NCBI GenBank assembly: GCA_009176605.1
Contig: SEYY01000812.1
Span: 1 to 64,000 of the forward strand
DNA length: 64,000 nt
Source: Armadillidium nasatum
Taxonomy: Eukaryota > Arthropoda > Malacostraca > Isopoda > Armadillidiidae
Direction: 5' to 3'
Shown: positions 15,382 through 26,039 of the stretch, piece after piece
Numbering within the stretch: position 1 is the first letter of the stretch
Layout: each line of letters opens with the position of its first letter
Notes under the pieces: model-generated
The model's input: the letters and a program-made list of their open reading frames with translations, nothing else
The model's database searches: none
What the model was told of the DNA's origin: nothing
Program-made: the position numbers and the translations under genes

Positions 15382-15509
15382 CAGGGCTGGAGCTGATTCC
15401 TTTCTTAGGCTCTAGTTCCAGCTCCGGCTCCACCCAGAATCCTAGAAATGGCACTGGCTCCTGCTCTGCTAAAATATTTCAACTCCACTGCTCCAGCTCC
15501 TTAGCCCTG
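15382..15509. mobile_element. hAT-like MITE with GCTCC/GGAGC motifs
   Basis: The element is 128 bases with ends CAGGGCTGGAGC and GCTCCTTAGCCCTG, a CAGGGC-type terminus typical of hAT elements. Flanking 8-mers AATACATT and AATTTTTA are only partly alike, so the target duplication is doubtful. CTCCAGC and GGCTCC motifs recur inside on both strands. It has no coding capacity. Confidence 0.55.
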
Positions 15510-16285
15510 AATTTTTATTTTGATTCACAACAATAACATGATATGTATAAATACAGGTTATATTGATAATTTATATCTTGCATTTTTTCATACTTTACCT
15601 TAGGGTCTTAAAGTAAACCTGTTGAATCACTGTTATGAATCAGAAAAATATTTGTTCAAAATTTTTGTAGTTTTTTCAAACTTTTATTATACAAAATCAT
15701 TTTCTGCATTCTTCCCCCCCTCCCAAATGCAAATAATCATTAATTTAAGTGAATGTTGACTATTCTACTCCTTCCTTCTAATTAAATTAATCTCTATTAA
15801 ACCTATACCATTTTCTTAACATAAAATTTCAGTGCTTTTGACCTTTTTACAAATTTTAGGCAACCCTAACCAGAGCCCTACTCACTAATTGTAAGAGCAC
15901 ATGTATGTCTCATTTGTCTCTTTTCTTCATTTGCACAGGGTTAATGGATTTACAATAAAGGAATGCATTCTTTTTAAACTCCCAGTGTTTAGATAACCTT
16001 AAGTTTGTTTTACAAATTTTATCAATATTTTTTATGAGTAATACTTGTTTTCTTTAATGTTTAAGGAATACAGTATGATAATTTTATATAATTTTATGTA
16101 TTGCATTTTAGAACAAAATTTTTAATATATAAATATAATGAAATTTATTTTCTTTTAGTAGATTTTCTGCTCTTGTAATGATTTTAGAAAATTTGTAAAA
16201 GATTATTTTTAGTATGTAAAATAATTGTACAGAAAGCTCATACCATAAATTTGAATTTGTAATACTTTGACTTCATATTTGTCAG
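15510..16285. other. AT-rich stretch without recognisable features
   Basis: No gene, repeat or mobile element is recognised. It would hold upstream intron sequence if the exon candidates at 16286 and 16673 are real. Confidence 0.5.
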
Positions 16286-16701
16286 AATGGAACTTCCTCA
16301 GCCCCCACAAGGTAAGTTTTTTAAAGTTTTATCACCAATGTAGGTAAATCATGACAACCTATTTTTGAAATGTATTACCAAACAAAATGATAAACTAATT
16401 GTAAAAAGTCTTAGTATTTACTGTATTTAACCAGTCAAAATAATTAATAAGTGGAATTTATTAACATTTTCACTTGATAAACTTGCTACAAGGCTTGAAA
16501 AAAATTCATTGGTGTGGATGTGTTATTTTCTTTCATTTTTGATAATAATTGTATTCAATATTGTCTAGTATATTAATGGAATGGTGGGCCTAAGTTTGAC
16601 CCTCCAGAACAATTTTCTGCTATTCTATATAAAAAGATAAATTCTTACTGATATATCTTCTTATCTTTTTAGTTTTAGTTCCTCCTCCTCCAGTTTTTTA
16701 A
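16286..16701 (+). CDS. Candidate last two exons of a host gene (short, proline-rich end)
   Basis: A 26-base segment (16286-16311) lies between a good acceptor (TTCATATTTGTCAG) and a perfect donor (GTAAGT). An acceptor (TTATCTTTTTAG) follows at 16672. Spliced, the frame reads MELPQPPQ then VLVPPPPVF and stops at 16699-16701, with AATAAA overlapping the stop as a poly(A) signal. The methionine may be internal, with upstream exons not found. A second AG six bases inside the acceptor would give a shorter variant. No family is recognised. Chance alignment of splice signals in AT-rich DNA is the main alternative, so confidence is low. Confidence 0.28.
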
Positions 16702-16729
16702 ATAAAAATAAAAAGTTTTTTATAATTTG

Positions 16730-17286
16730 TACAGGTTTAATTTACGAAAGCAGTGCCTCATGGGCTTTATTTTACAGTTTCACAAGTCAGAGAAAACATG
16801 GTCTATTTCAATGCCTCAAAAACTCAATTCCTCCATATTTCTACTCGACACAATCTTCCATTCAACTATGATATCTTCAAAACACTTGACTCAAACCCCA
16901 ATCTGTCCTCAATATTCATGGTGTTTCTTTTTCTTGTGATCTTTCTTGGAAAGATTATATTACTTCTCTTTCTAAACAAGCTTCAAAGAGGTTAGGTGTT
17001 CTGAGTCACCTTCGTGGTTTTATTTTTACACTATCCCAGTTGCTTTCTCTTTAGGGTTGTTGTTCACCCCTGTATGGAGTACGCCACATCTGGGGTGGTT
17101 CCACACATACAGCTCTTCTCGAAAAGGTGGAGTCTAGGGCTTTTCATCTTCTTAACTATTTTGCTCTTACTAACTCCAATCTCTTCCTGTCATATTGGTG
17201 TGTACTATCACTATTACATTCGACACTGCTCCTCTGAGCTCTCCCTTTGCATACCTCCTCCATTGAGAAGGGTTCTTGCTACATGA
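16730..17286 (+). mobile_element. LINE fragment, RT C-terminal region
   Basis: Frames on the plus strand carry ENMVYFNASKTQFLHIS, the usual segment after the RT catalytic box, then an interrupted MEYA-type block with HIWGGSTHTALLEKVESR near 17075-17130, and finish near CIPPPL at 17255. Several frame changes break it. It is the same LINE group as 22985-25450, and its own tail lies further on at 17516 after a SINE-like insertion. Confidence 0.75.
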
Positions 17287-17290
17287 CTTT

Positions 17291-17515
17291 AACATAGGAA
17301 CATAGGAAAATAGAGACAGTTAGAAGCCACAAGGGCCTATCGAGACTGTCCCAGTCCAAACAAATAATAACAATACTAATACATGCACGAAAGACTAGGT
17401 CTATCCCATCCCAGTTATCAGTTCATTCATGCATAGTCATGCATAGATAAAAGAAAAACTAAGCCCCATTACACATGCAATATTCAATGAACCATCACCC
17501 ACTACAAAAACTGCC
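17291..17515 (+). mobile_element. SINE-like insertion in a LINE
   Basis: A sequence starting AACATAGGAACATAGGAAAA interrupts the LINE protein between its CIPPPL block and its C-terminal tail. Similar GAACATAGGAA...GGCCTAT sequences are, to my memory, common in decapod genomes, but I cannot check this. I see no pol III boxes. Its right part is included in the tandem duplication of 17355-18250. Confidence 0.4.
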
Positions 17516-18250
17516 GTTAGTCGCATCCTTTCTGTGTCCAACTCCAACCCCAGACTTAACCGCTATGCTCAATCTCACATGTACTCTCAATTTAAAGTCT
17601 AGAACACACTCCCTTTATCTGTTTTCCCAACTGCCTTTGATTTGTACACTTTTAAACGCCGTGTATCGGGTCACGTCGGCCATTTAGACCAGATTTCTGA
17701 CTGTTCCCCAACTTTGGTGGATATTGGTAGGCCTCTGGTCTTTGCCTACCACAGGAGACAAAAAAAAACAAAACAAAAAAAACAGTTCATTGTGAAACAA
17801 ACATTGTCCAAACAAATAATAACAATACTAATACATGCACGAAAGACTAGGTCTATCCCATCCCAGTTATCAGTTCATTCATGCATAGTCATGCATAGAT
17901 AAAAGAAAAACTAAGCCCCATTACACATGCAATATTCAATGAACCATCACCCACTACAAAAACTGCCGTTAGTCGCATCCTTTCTGTGTCCAACTCCAAC
18001 CCCAGACTTAACCGCTATGCTCAATCTCACATGTACTCTCAATTTAAAGTCTAGAACACACTCCCTTTATCTGTTTTCCCAACTGCCTTTGATTTGTACA
18101 CTTTTAAACGCCGTGTATCGGGTCACGTCGGCCATTTAGACCAGATTTCTGACTGTTCCCCAACTCTGGTGGATATTGGTAGGCCTCTGGTCTTTGCCTA
18201 CCACAGGAGACAAAAAAAACAAAACAAAAAACAGTTCATTGTGAAAAATA
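17355..18250 (+). repeat. Tandem duplication, unit 452 bases
   Basis: 17355-17806 and 17807 to about 18250 are nearly identical, differing by eye in one substitution and in the length of an A-rich run. The unit spans part of the SINE-like sequence and the LINE tail. The near identity points to a very recent duplication or to an assembly effect. Confidence 0.9.
17516..17770 (+). mobile_element. LINE 3' tail, first copy
   Basis: It encodes the end of a LINE protein (NPRLNRYAQSHMYSQF and FDLYTFKRRVSGHV in shifting frames) followed by non-coding sequence ending GCCTACCACAGGAGAC and an A-rich tail. It is repeated almost unchanged at 17968-18215 by tandem duplication. Confidence 0.7.
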
Positions 18251-18500
18251 AATGGACTAAATGTTTAAATCAGGATTTACTGTAAACCTTTCTAGGTTTA
18301 ATTAAATATTCGCTTATGAAATCTCATGAACTAAATGTTCAAATCAGGAGTCACTATAAATCTTTCTAGATACAATTAAATATTCACTTATGAAAATTAA
18401 ATTAACTAAATGTTCAAATCAGAGTAACTTTAAAGTTTTCTAGATTTAATTTGCTTACAAAAATTAAATTAACTAAATGTTCAAATCAGGATCAACTAAG
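18250..18500. repeat. Diverged tandem repeat, period about 70-77 bases
   Basis: About three and a half units share the core AACTAAATGTTCAAATCAGG at about 18250, 18330, 18404 and 18474. It is non-coding. Confidence 0.7.
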
Positions 18501-18799
18501 AAATTTTGGCATACAAAGATGCAGCAATAATATTTAGCCCCTGTAAATTTGTATCTCAAATTCCCCAAAACAACCTATGAAGTTAAACAGCTAAACCACT
18601 AAAAATATCACGTTCTTTTACCAAGGAAAGTTTAAAAAAAAAAAAAAAAAAAACTTCAGTCTTATTAAACAAGGCAATTCAAAATTTAAATCAAAACAAT
18701 TAATTATGAATCAAGTATATAACTTTATATATAATTTCTCAAATCGTTGTAAATAGCTACAAAAGTATCAGTTGGATATTTCTTCACTTAATCTTCATA

Positions 18800-19370
18800 T
18801 ACTCAACAGAATTTCATATTTCCACAAAACAGGTATGATTAGTATTAATGTACTCAACAAAATAATGCATTGCATATCTAATCAGACTTATGAAGTTGTA
18901 ATTTAAACAAAAGAGTTCTGTATTTATACACAGCAAAGCTTATTTTACTCAACAGAGTTCTGTATTTAAATATAAAATCTGTATTATCATTCCCAAGATA
19001 CCCAAAAGAGTTTTGTATTTCTTATCTAAATAGGCTTATCAAAGCTTATTTCACTCAACAGAGTTTTGTATTTAAATATAAAATCTGTATTATCAGTCCC
19101 AAGATACTCAAAAGAGTTATGTATTATCTAAACTGGCTTATCAACTCTTAATTAACTCAACAGAGTTCAATATTTAATAACAACTTGTCCCAATTAATCT
19201 TAATGTACTCAACAGAGTTCTGTGATATTTAATAACAACTTGGCCTAATTAATGTTATGCTACTCAATAGAATTCTGAAATGTTTAATAATAACTCGGCC
19301 TAATTAATCATAAGGTACTTAATAGAGTTCTGTGATGTTTAATAACAACTCTGCCTAATTAATTGAAAGG
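18800..19370. repeat. Diverged tandem repeat with CTCAACAGAGTT core
   Basis: The core CTCAACAGAGTTCTGT returns eight or more times with a spacing of about 50-105 bases, followed in the later units by GATGTTTAATAACAACT and CCTAATTAAT. A further unit lies alone at about 19745. It is non-coding. Confidence 0.7.
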
Positions 19371-20859
19371 TTTTTATAAATGGACGACTTGCATTGCCCA
19401 GCCTGGCGTTCTGAGGTATAGTAGTTAAACGCGAAACACTCTAGTCAAGCAAGAGTTTCCCCGTAAAAAATTTATTTCCATAAACAGTTTTCCGTCTGAC
19501 CAAAACAGGTTCAACTACAAAGAAACAAATAATAAACTTAGAATAACATGTATAAACAAATAAGCAAATTATGAAACATAACATATGATAAACAACATAC
19601 CGACTGTGACTCTTTACACTCAAGAACGCTACTCAACAACTAAAAAGCGGGAAAAGAAGGAGACGATGCGAGGCGGTAATGACTCATTGACTGAGTCTCC
19701 TGACTCACTTCTTCTTCTGCCTTAATTAACAAAGGCAGCCACAGTATTCAATAGAGTTTTGTGATGTTTAAAACAAACTCAGCCTCAAAATATAAGTATT
19801 TTCACTCAGAATATTAATTCACGTTTTAAATAAAATATCTTGATAAACTTACAATATTATTAACTTTTAAAAATTTTCTTATTGAGAGCTAACCGTTATT
19901 TGACTTTTCAAGAACAGAGCTGAGCAGAGTGACTTGACTGGTTTCAAAACTGCTCAACTGAATTCTGATATCCAAGCAAGTTGCTATTTTTGTTCTTTCA
20001 GAAGTACTAAAATTGTTTTGTATCATTTGTATGATTCGTACCAAATCCCTTTTTTCCCTGGACCTTCTGACACCTTTTCAGATAATGAAAGCCGCCATTT
20101 GCAATTTGAATATATTTTACTTTTATTTCTTATTTCTAATATTTCTTATAGATTTTCATCCTTTTTATGTTTTTTTTTTTTTTCTGATTTTTTCTATATG
20201 TTGGATCTATTTCTTCAATCTATTCATTCTTCACAATTTCTTGGCCATTTTAACTTTGAGACCTAGTTCTACCCCTATGCTAAACTTGATTTATTTTTTG
20301 TTTCTGTTTTCTTTTCCTTATTTCTTTTCATGCCTGACTCTTGTTCGTATCGGTTTGTTTGCCTATCTCCTTTATATCTTTGTACTATTTTCATCTTTCC
20401 AGCCGTTTGATCCATACCCTAGACTTAGAATTTTGTCCAGCCTATAGTTTTCTACATTTCTTTGTTCATTCTCAATATTTTCCAAAAATTTATATTATAC
20501 TATAATTTTTGGCCTGTATTAAATATTTTACTTATATATACCTAATTTTCCTTTTTCTTAAATTAACATAAAACATTATACCCGAGAACACATCACCATA
20601 ATTTAAAACACTTCCCTTTGATAAGAGGTTCTACCACATCGGTACAACAAAATATTGAATATTTGACTTTTTTCCTTGAATATGGGTGAAAACAATATAA
20701 CCATAATATATATATATAGCAATACATAACTCTCATGAACATATAATGATGCTCAAGTTGAATATCAGTTTTTTGTTCTGCATGTAGGTCTTTGTAATCA
20801 GTTTTGCATTGAAATAATTTGAAATATGAAAAATGGAGAAGAGTGAATCACAACACCCT
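19371..20859. other. AT-rich, partly T-rich region without recognisable gene
   Basis: No gene is recognised. At 19680-19707 a cluster of AP-1-like sites (TGACTCA twice, with an inverted TGAGTC between) stands out. Around 20100-20440 the plus strand is T-rich, and open frames there read as Phe-rich low-complexity peptides that I do not regard as genes. A single unit of the 18800 repeat lies at about 19745. Confidence 0.5.
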
Positions 20860-22400
20860 CTATAAATTCTACATATTTATATCCTGCAGAAGTTGAAGGA
20901 GCTGGTAATTTCAGTGAACTTTTTTCAGGAGGCTGTTGAGCAGGATTATTTCTCAGAAAATCAGCTAAAATATTTTTTTCAGATTTAATAGTTTATTGTC
21001 ATATCATATTCAGACAGGAAAGTTAGATATGCTGCTCTCTTGTGGGCAAGTGATTAGCGTTAGTATCTTTTTTTTTAAGCAATTGTGATACTGAAAGGTT
21101 ATTTACATCTATCTTTCATCCTTCTACATCATGCTGAAATTTCTTAACAGTTTTAATTAAGGTAAGGAGTTCCTTGCTAAAAATACTATAGCTCATTTTC
21201 GTTGGGTTTAATTTGTAACTATAGAATCCAAGTGGGACAGTTTTTTCATTTCAGTTAAAACTATTACACCAGCCAAGGCAGTCTGACTGGCATCCATAAT
21301 ATTAGATATCTGAGCATTATTAAATGGAAAACCAAAAGGTGTAGTATTTCTCAGAGCCATTTTGGCTGGATTGAAGTCTTCTTCAGCCTCAGGATTCCAT
21401 TTTACTCTTGTGTTGAGAGTTTGGCAAACCTTTGAATAAATAAAGAGGGGAAACAATATTAGAAATACCAGGAAGTGAAGAGTGGAAATTTTTTATACTT
21501 GCTAAGAAAAAATGTAGATCTTTAATTGTTGTAGGTTTTGGAATGTTTAGAATAGAGAGACTTGTATCCTCAATAGGGAGCATAAAACCTTCAGACACAT
21601 CAAAAACAAGATATGTAACCTTTGATTGTCCAATTTGGAACTTGTCAGCATTGTTTTAGATTAAAAACATTTATCCTATTAAATACCATTTATAAGAATT
21701 TTTGATGCTCCTCATGAGTTGAAGTAGCATTAAAAATATCAATATATATAAAAATGTTTGGAATACAAGAAAGTATTAAAGAAATATACTTAGTGAAACT
21801 AGTGAGATGAATGAAATCCATCAACTATACTGTTATTTGAGAAACTTTCTTCAATCTGGGTAAACTTTCAGATTATAGAAGGCCTTCTTGAGATCCAGAA
21901 CAGAAAATACTTTACCCGAGGAAGTAAGTTAGTAAAGTCTTTGAGATTCAGGACACTGAAATTGTCACGAACTGCTCTTTTGTTAAGAAGCCTCTGGTCT
22001 GCCACAATGCCGACTCCACCTGAAGGTTTTGGCAGAATGGAAATTGGGAGACCCCATGGTGAATGTGAAGCAGATAATACCCCCCAGCATAAACTAACCT
22101 TCCCATCTTTACCTTAGCCTTGTCATATAGACATAAAGATTCTTCAGCTTTTTATGTTTATGGGGGGATCTCCTGCATTAGACTTATAGGGGCCTAACTT
22201 TTTTAGGGCATCATTTTCTGTGGGTGTAAGGGGAAATTTTAACACTTTATTATTTTTATAATCACTTTTATCATTATTAATATCACTAACATTATTTATA
22301 TTATCACTTTTATATTTATTACCATTATTTTCAAATTTATTAAAATTATTATACAAGAAACAGAATCACACCTCCCATTAATAACTTTTATTTTTGTTTG
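20860..22400 (-). mobile_element. Old Ty3/gypsy fragment (protease-RT linker, RT, RNase H start)
   Basis: On the minus strand, reading from 22400 down, an Asn-rich linker is followed by the RT start (SHSPWGLPISILPKPSGG near 22060-22000), a VSEGFMLPIEDTSL block near 21590 and an RNase H start resembling QISNIMDASQTALAGV near 21290. It is of a different lineage from elements 2 and 3. It is a short, heavily broken fossil without LTRs. Confidence 0.75.
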
Positions 22401-22984
22401 TATTTTTAATACTTTAATAATGAATGAAATATGTTTGAACATTAAAATTTGTTTCATTTTACCAGTAAGCCATAAAATTTTTAATGAAGGGTTCACAAAG
22501 GAAAAATATCAAAATAACAAAATAACCAGGACATGAAAAAAATGAAGTTTAGGAAATGCTGAGTTAGAGTGTAGAGTTTTTATCTAAACTTTTGAATCAA
22601 AGTCTAAAATTGATGTGCAAGTTGCTCTAAATGTTATATTGAATGAAAAACACAAATACGCACACACACTTTATTTAAGGGCATTAATGAAAGTGTAGCA
22701 CTGTTTATTTCTGATTTTGTCAAAATATAGATTCTGCCAGTAATGGTCATTAACACATCACTAGCATCAGGTGTTGATGGATGCACAAAGGAGCTAGCAG
22801 GTCTATGTGGGTGAAGGAAGCTCACCCTAACTTCATTGCTCTCCCTCTCCTGCTTAACCTCCAAGACACATGTGAGATACCAGTGGGCATCATAGACTTT
22901 CAAACAATAGGCTTTTATAAATGCCAAGTGAACTATTCTGGTTTGAAAAATAAATGCTCTTTTCAATCTTGAAACAGTTGATGA
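22401..22984. other. No recognisable feature
   Basis: AT-rich sequence between a Ty3 fossil and a LINE. Open frames are short and match nothing I know. Confidence 0.5.
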
Positions 22985-25450
22985 AGAATATGGGGAAACT
23001 TGCAAGACTCCCTAACTAATTTCCTCTTTGTTGAGCACCACCTCTCTTCTAGACCTCACTTGTTCCTAACTGAAACCCAGGTGTCTCAGTGCCATGACAA
23101 CAAACCCTACTCTGTTTCCTCCTACTGTCTGTATCCTCAATTTTCAGCCAAAGGCGGATGTTGCACATATGTGCGCAACAATGTCCGTTCTCCTGTCTCT
23201 AATTTGGAGTCTTCTGAATTCTCTACTTTATGGCTTAAACTTTCCTGCAACTCTACAACTAAATACATTTGATCTGTTTATTTATCTCCTAATTCTACCG
23301 ACTTTAAAAAATTGTTTGACTATCTTAATTCCAAAATAGAAGGCATTCTTTCTTCTTCTCCTTTCTCTGAAATCATCATTTTAGGTGATTTCAATGTTCA
23401 CTACTACCAATGGCTTTCATCCAGCTCTCATGATCCAGCTGGTGAACTTATGTATGACTTTTCTATCCAGAAAATCTTGAGTAGTTGGTGCATCTCCCTA
23501 CCTGTATCCCTGATCACCTTGGTGATAAACCCAACATACTTGATCTTTTCCTAACTTCTAATCCTTCCCCATATTCTGTTAAAATTCTTTCCTCTGGGTT
23601 CATCCGATCCACTTCTTATCTCTGCATCTTGTTCTGTCTCTCTAAGTCTTCCACAAGAACGGCCCCCACCTTCGACGAGGAAACATTTCTACATTTCAGT
23701 ACCACTAACTGGTCTGACTTGTGGTTGTGCTTTTCTAATTTCCCATGGAATGATTACTGTTTCTGTGGGAGGGGTCCCTTAGAATGTGCAGAATGCATAA
23801 CCAAGGTGATTCTCTCTGACATGAAGGTGTACATTCCATACTCTTTCCCTTTTACTAAACCTTGGTTTAACTGCTTATTCTTGGGCTATCTGCCACAGGG
23901 ACACTGCCTTCAGGGATTACCATCACCTTCAAATTCCAGAAACTCATGCAACTTATATTTCATCCTGGAATCATGCAAAATCTGTTCTCCACACAACTAA
24001 AAACTCTTCTCCATAGAAAATGCAATTAATTTTTATGGTTCTTCACACCCTTTCTGTCATTTTGCAAAAAATGTCAACTCTAACTTTGCTTTCCTCTAGA
24101 GCTAAACTCTTTGTTCAGACTTTTGCCTCTAATTCAACCGTAGATGATTCCCGAGCTGCTCCTACTCCTTCAACCTCCTCCAACTCATTTATGCCTAAAT
24201 TGTAATTTCTTCTAAAGGCATCATTTCAGCTCTCTCTGATCTCTGAGCTTAACACTAAGAAGGCGTATGGTCCTGATGATATTCCTAATGTGGTTCTCAA
24301 AACTTGTGTTTCTGAGCTTGCACCCTGCCTTGGTAAACTATTTTGTCTATGTCTTTCAACTTCAACCTTCCCTTCCTGTTGGAAATGTGCACTCATTCAG
24401 CCTGTGCCAAAGAAGTTGGGACCCCTCTCAGCTCTCTAACTATCGTCCCTTTTCTTTAACCTCTGTTTTTTCTAAAGTTTTTGAATCTATACTTAACAGA
24501 AAGATTTGAAAACATCTCAGTTCTTCTAATATCTCATCGCCAGTATGGCTTTCGTAAGAAATGCTCCACTGGTGATCCTCTTTCCCTTCTCTCTGACTCT
24601 TGGTCTTCTGCTCTTCTGCATATTGGTGAATCTTTTGCTGTTGGGTTGGACATATTGAAAGCTTTCAATAGAGTCTGGCAAAAGCTTTGATTTCCAAACT
24701 TCTCTTTTCAGTATCTATCCTTCTCTCTTATTTTCTTTCTGGTTGTTCTATAGCAGATGTTGTAGATGGCCACCATTCATCCTTTAAATCTATTAATAGT
24801 GGTGTTCCTCAGGGTTCTGTCCTATCCCCAGCAGTTTTTCTGTTTTTCATTACTGACCTTCTCTCTGTTACTTCATCTCCTATCCACTCCTATGCCAATG
24901 ACTCCACCCTGCATTATTCCTTTCAATTTGAAAGGCGGCCTTTCCAACAGCAGTTAATAATGCAAAGAGGGTAGTCTTGAAGCAACTGACCTCTGATCTT
25001 TCTCGCATTTCAAATTGGGGCAGAGAAAACATGGTCATTTTCAATGCCTCAAAAACTCAGTTTCTCCATCTCATATCTCAAACCTTCATCTCTCCTTAAT
25101 ATTCTCAGTGTTTCTTTTTCTTGTGATCTTTCTTGCATATATCACATAATTTCTCTCTAAACAAGCCTCTAAGAGGTTAGGTGTTCTGAGGCACCTTCAG
25201 AATGTTTGCCCCTGTATGGAGTATGCGTCACACATCTGGGGTAGTTCCACTCATACAACTTTCATTGAGAAGGTGGAGTCTAGGGATTTTCATCTTATCA
25301 ACTCTTCTGCTCTCACTATTTCTCTGCAGTCACTTTCTTCCTGTCAAACTGTTGTGTCACTCTCTCTATACTATCACTATTACAATGAACACTGCTCTTC
25401 TGAACTCTTCCATTACATACCTCCTCCATTGATAACACAGGCCTGCATTT
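22985..25450 (+). mobile_element. LINE (non-LTR retrotransposon), broken, endonuclease plus RT
   Basis: The order is an apurinic-type endonuclease then RT. Endonuclease marks are FLFVEHHLSSRPHLFLTET near 23025 and IIILGDFNVHYYQWL near 23370. RT marks are KAYGPDDIPNVVLK near 24260, RPFSLTSVFSKVFESILN near 24450, GVPQGSVLSP near 24803 and YANDSTLHYS near 24890 at the catalytic box. The C-terminal part is CMEYASHIWGSSTHTT near 25215 and SELFHYIPPPL. About ten stops and frame changes break it, and it lacks the last C-terminal block and the 3' tail. It belongs with the Jockey/CR1/L2-type assemblage; I cannot place the clade more closely. Confidence 0.85.
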
Positions 25451-25917
<467 letters not shown>

Positions 25918-26039
25918 TTTTTCAGTGCAGCAATAATAAAAAAAAACTTTACATCCACAATTACATCTAAATACAAAAACATGATGATTTGACATTTAAT
26001 ACAAATCAACCAATTAGGTACTTATTGAGGAGTAATTGA

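Noticed and set aside
18250-19370. CRISPR-like regular repeats
   Set aside because: The units are diverged, spacers are not constant in length, and the genome is eukaryotic; ordinary decaying tandem repeats explain it.
20013-20447. 144-codon Phe/Leu-rich frame that could pass for a membrane protein
   Set aside because: It arises from a T-rich stretch with overlapping similar frames, and no start context or homology is visible.
22144-22356. Asn-rich 70-codon minus-strand frame as a separate low-complexity gene
   Set aside because: It is followed in order by a Ty3 RT start and fits as the linker of that fossil.
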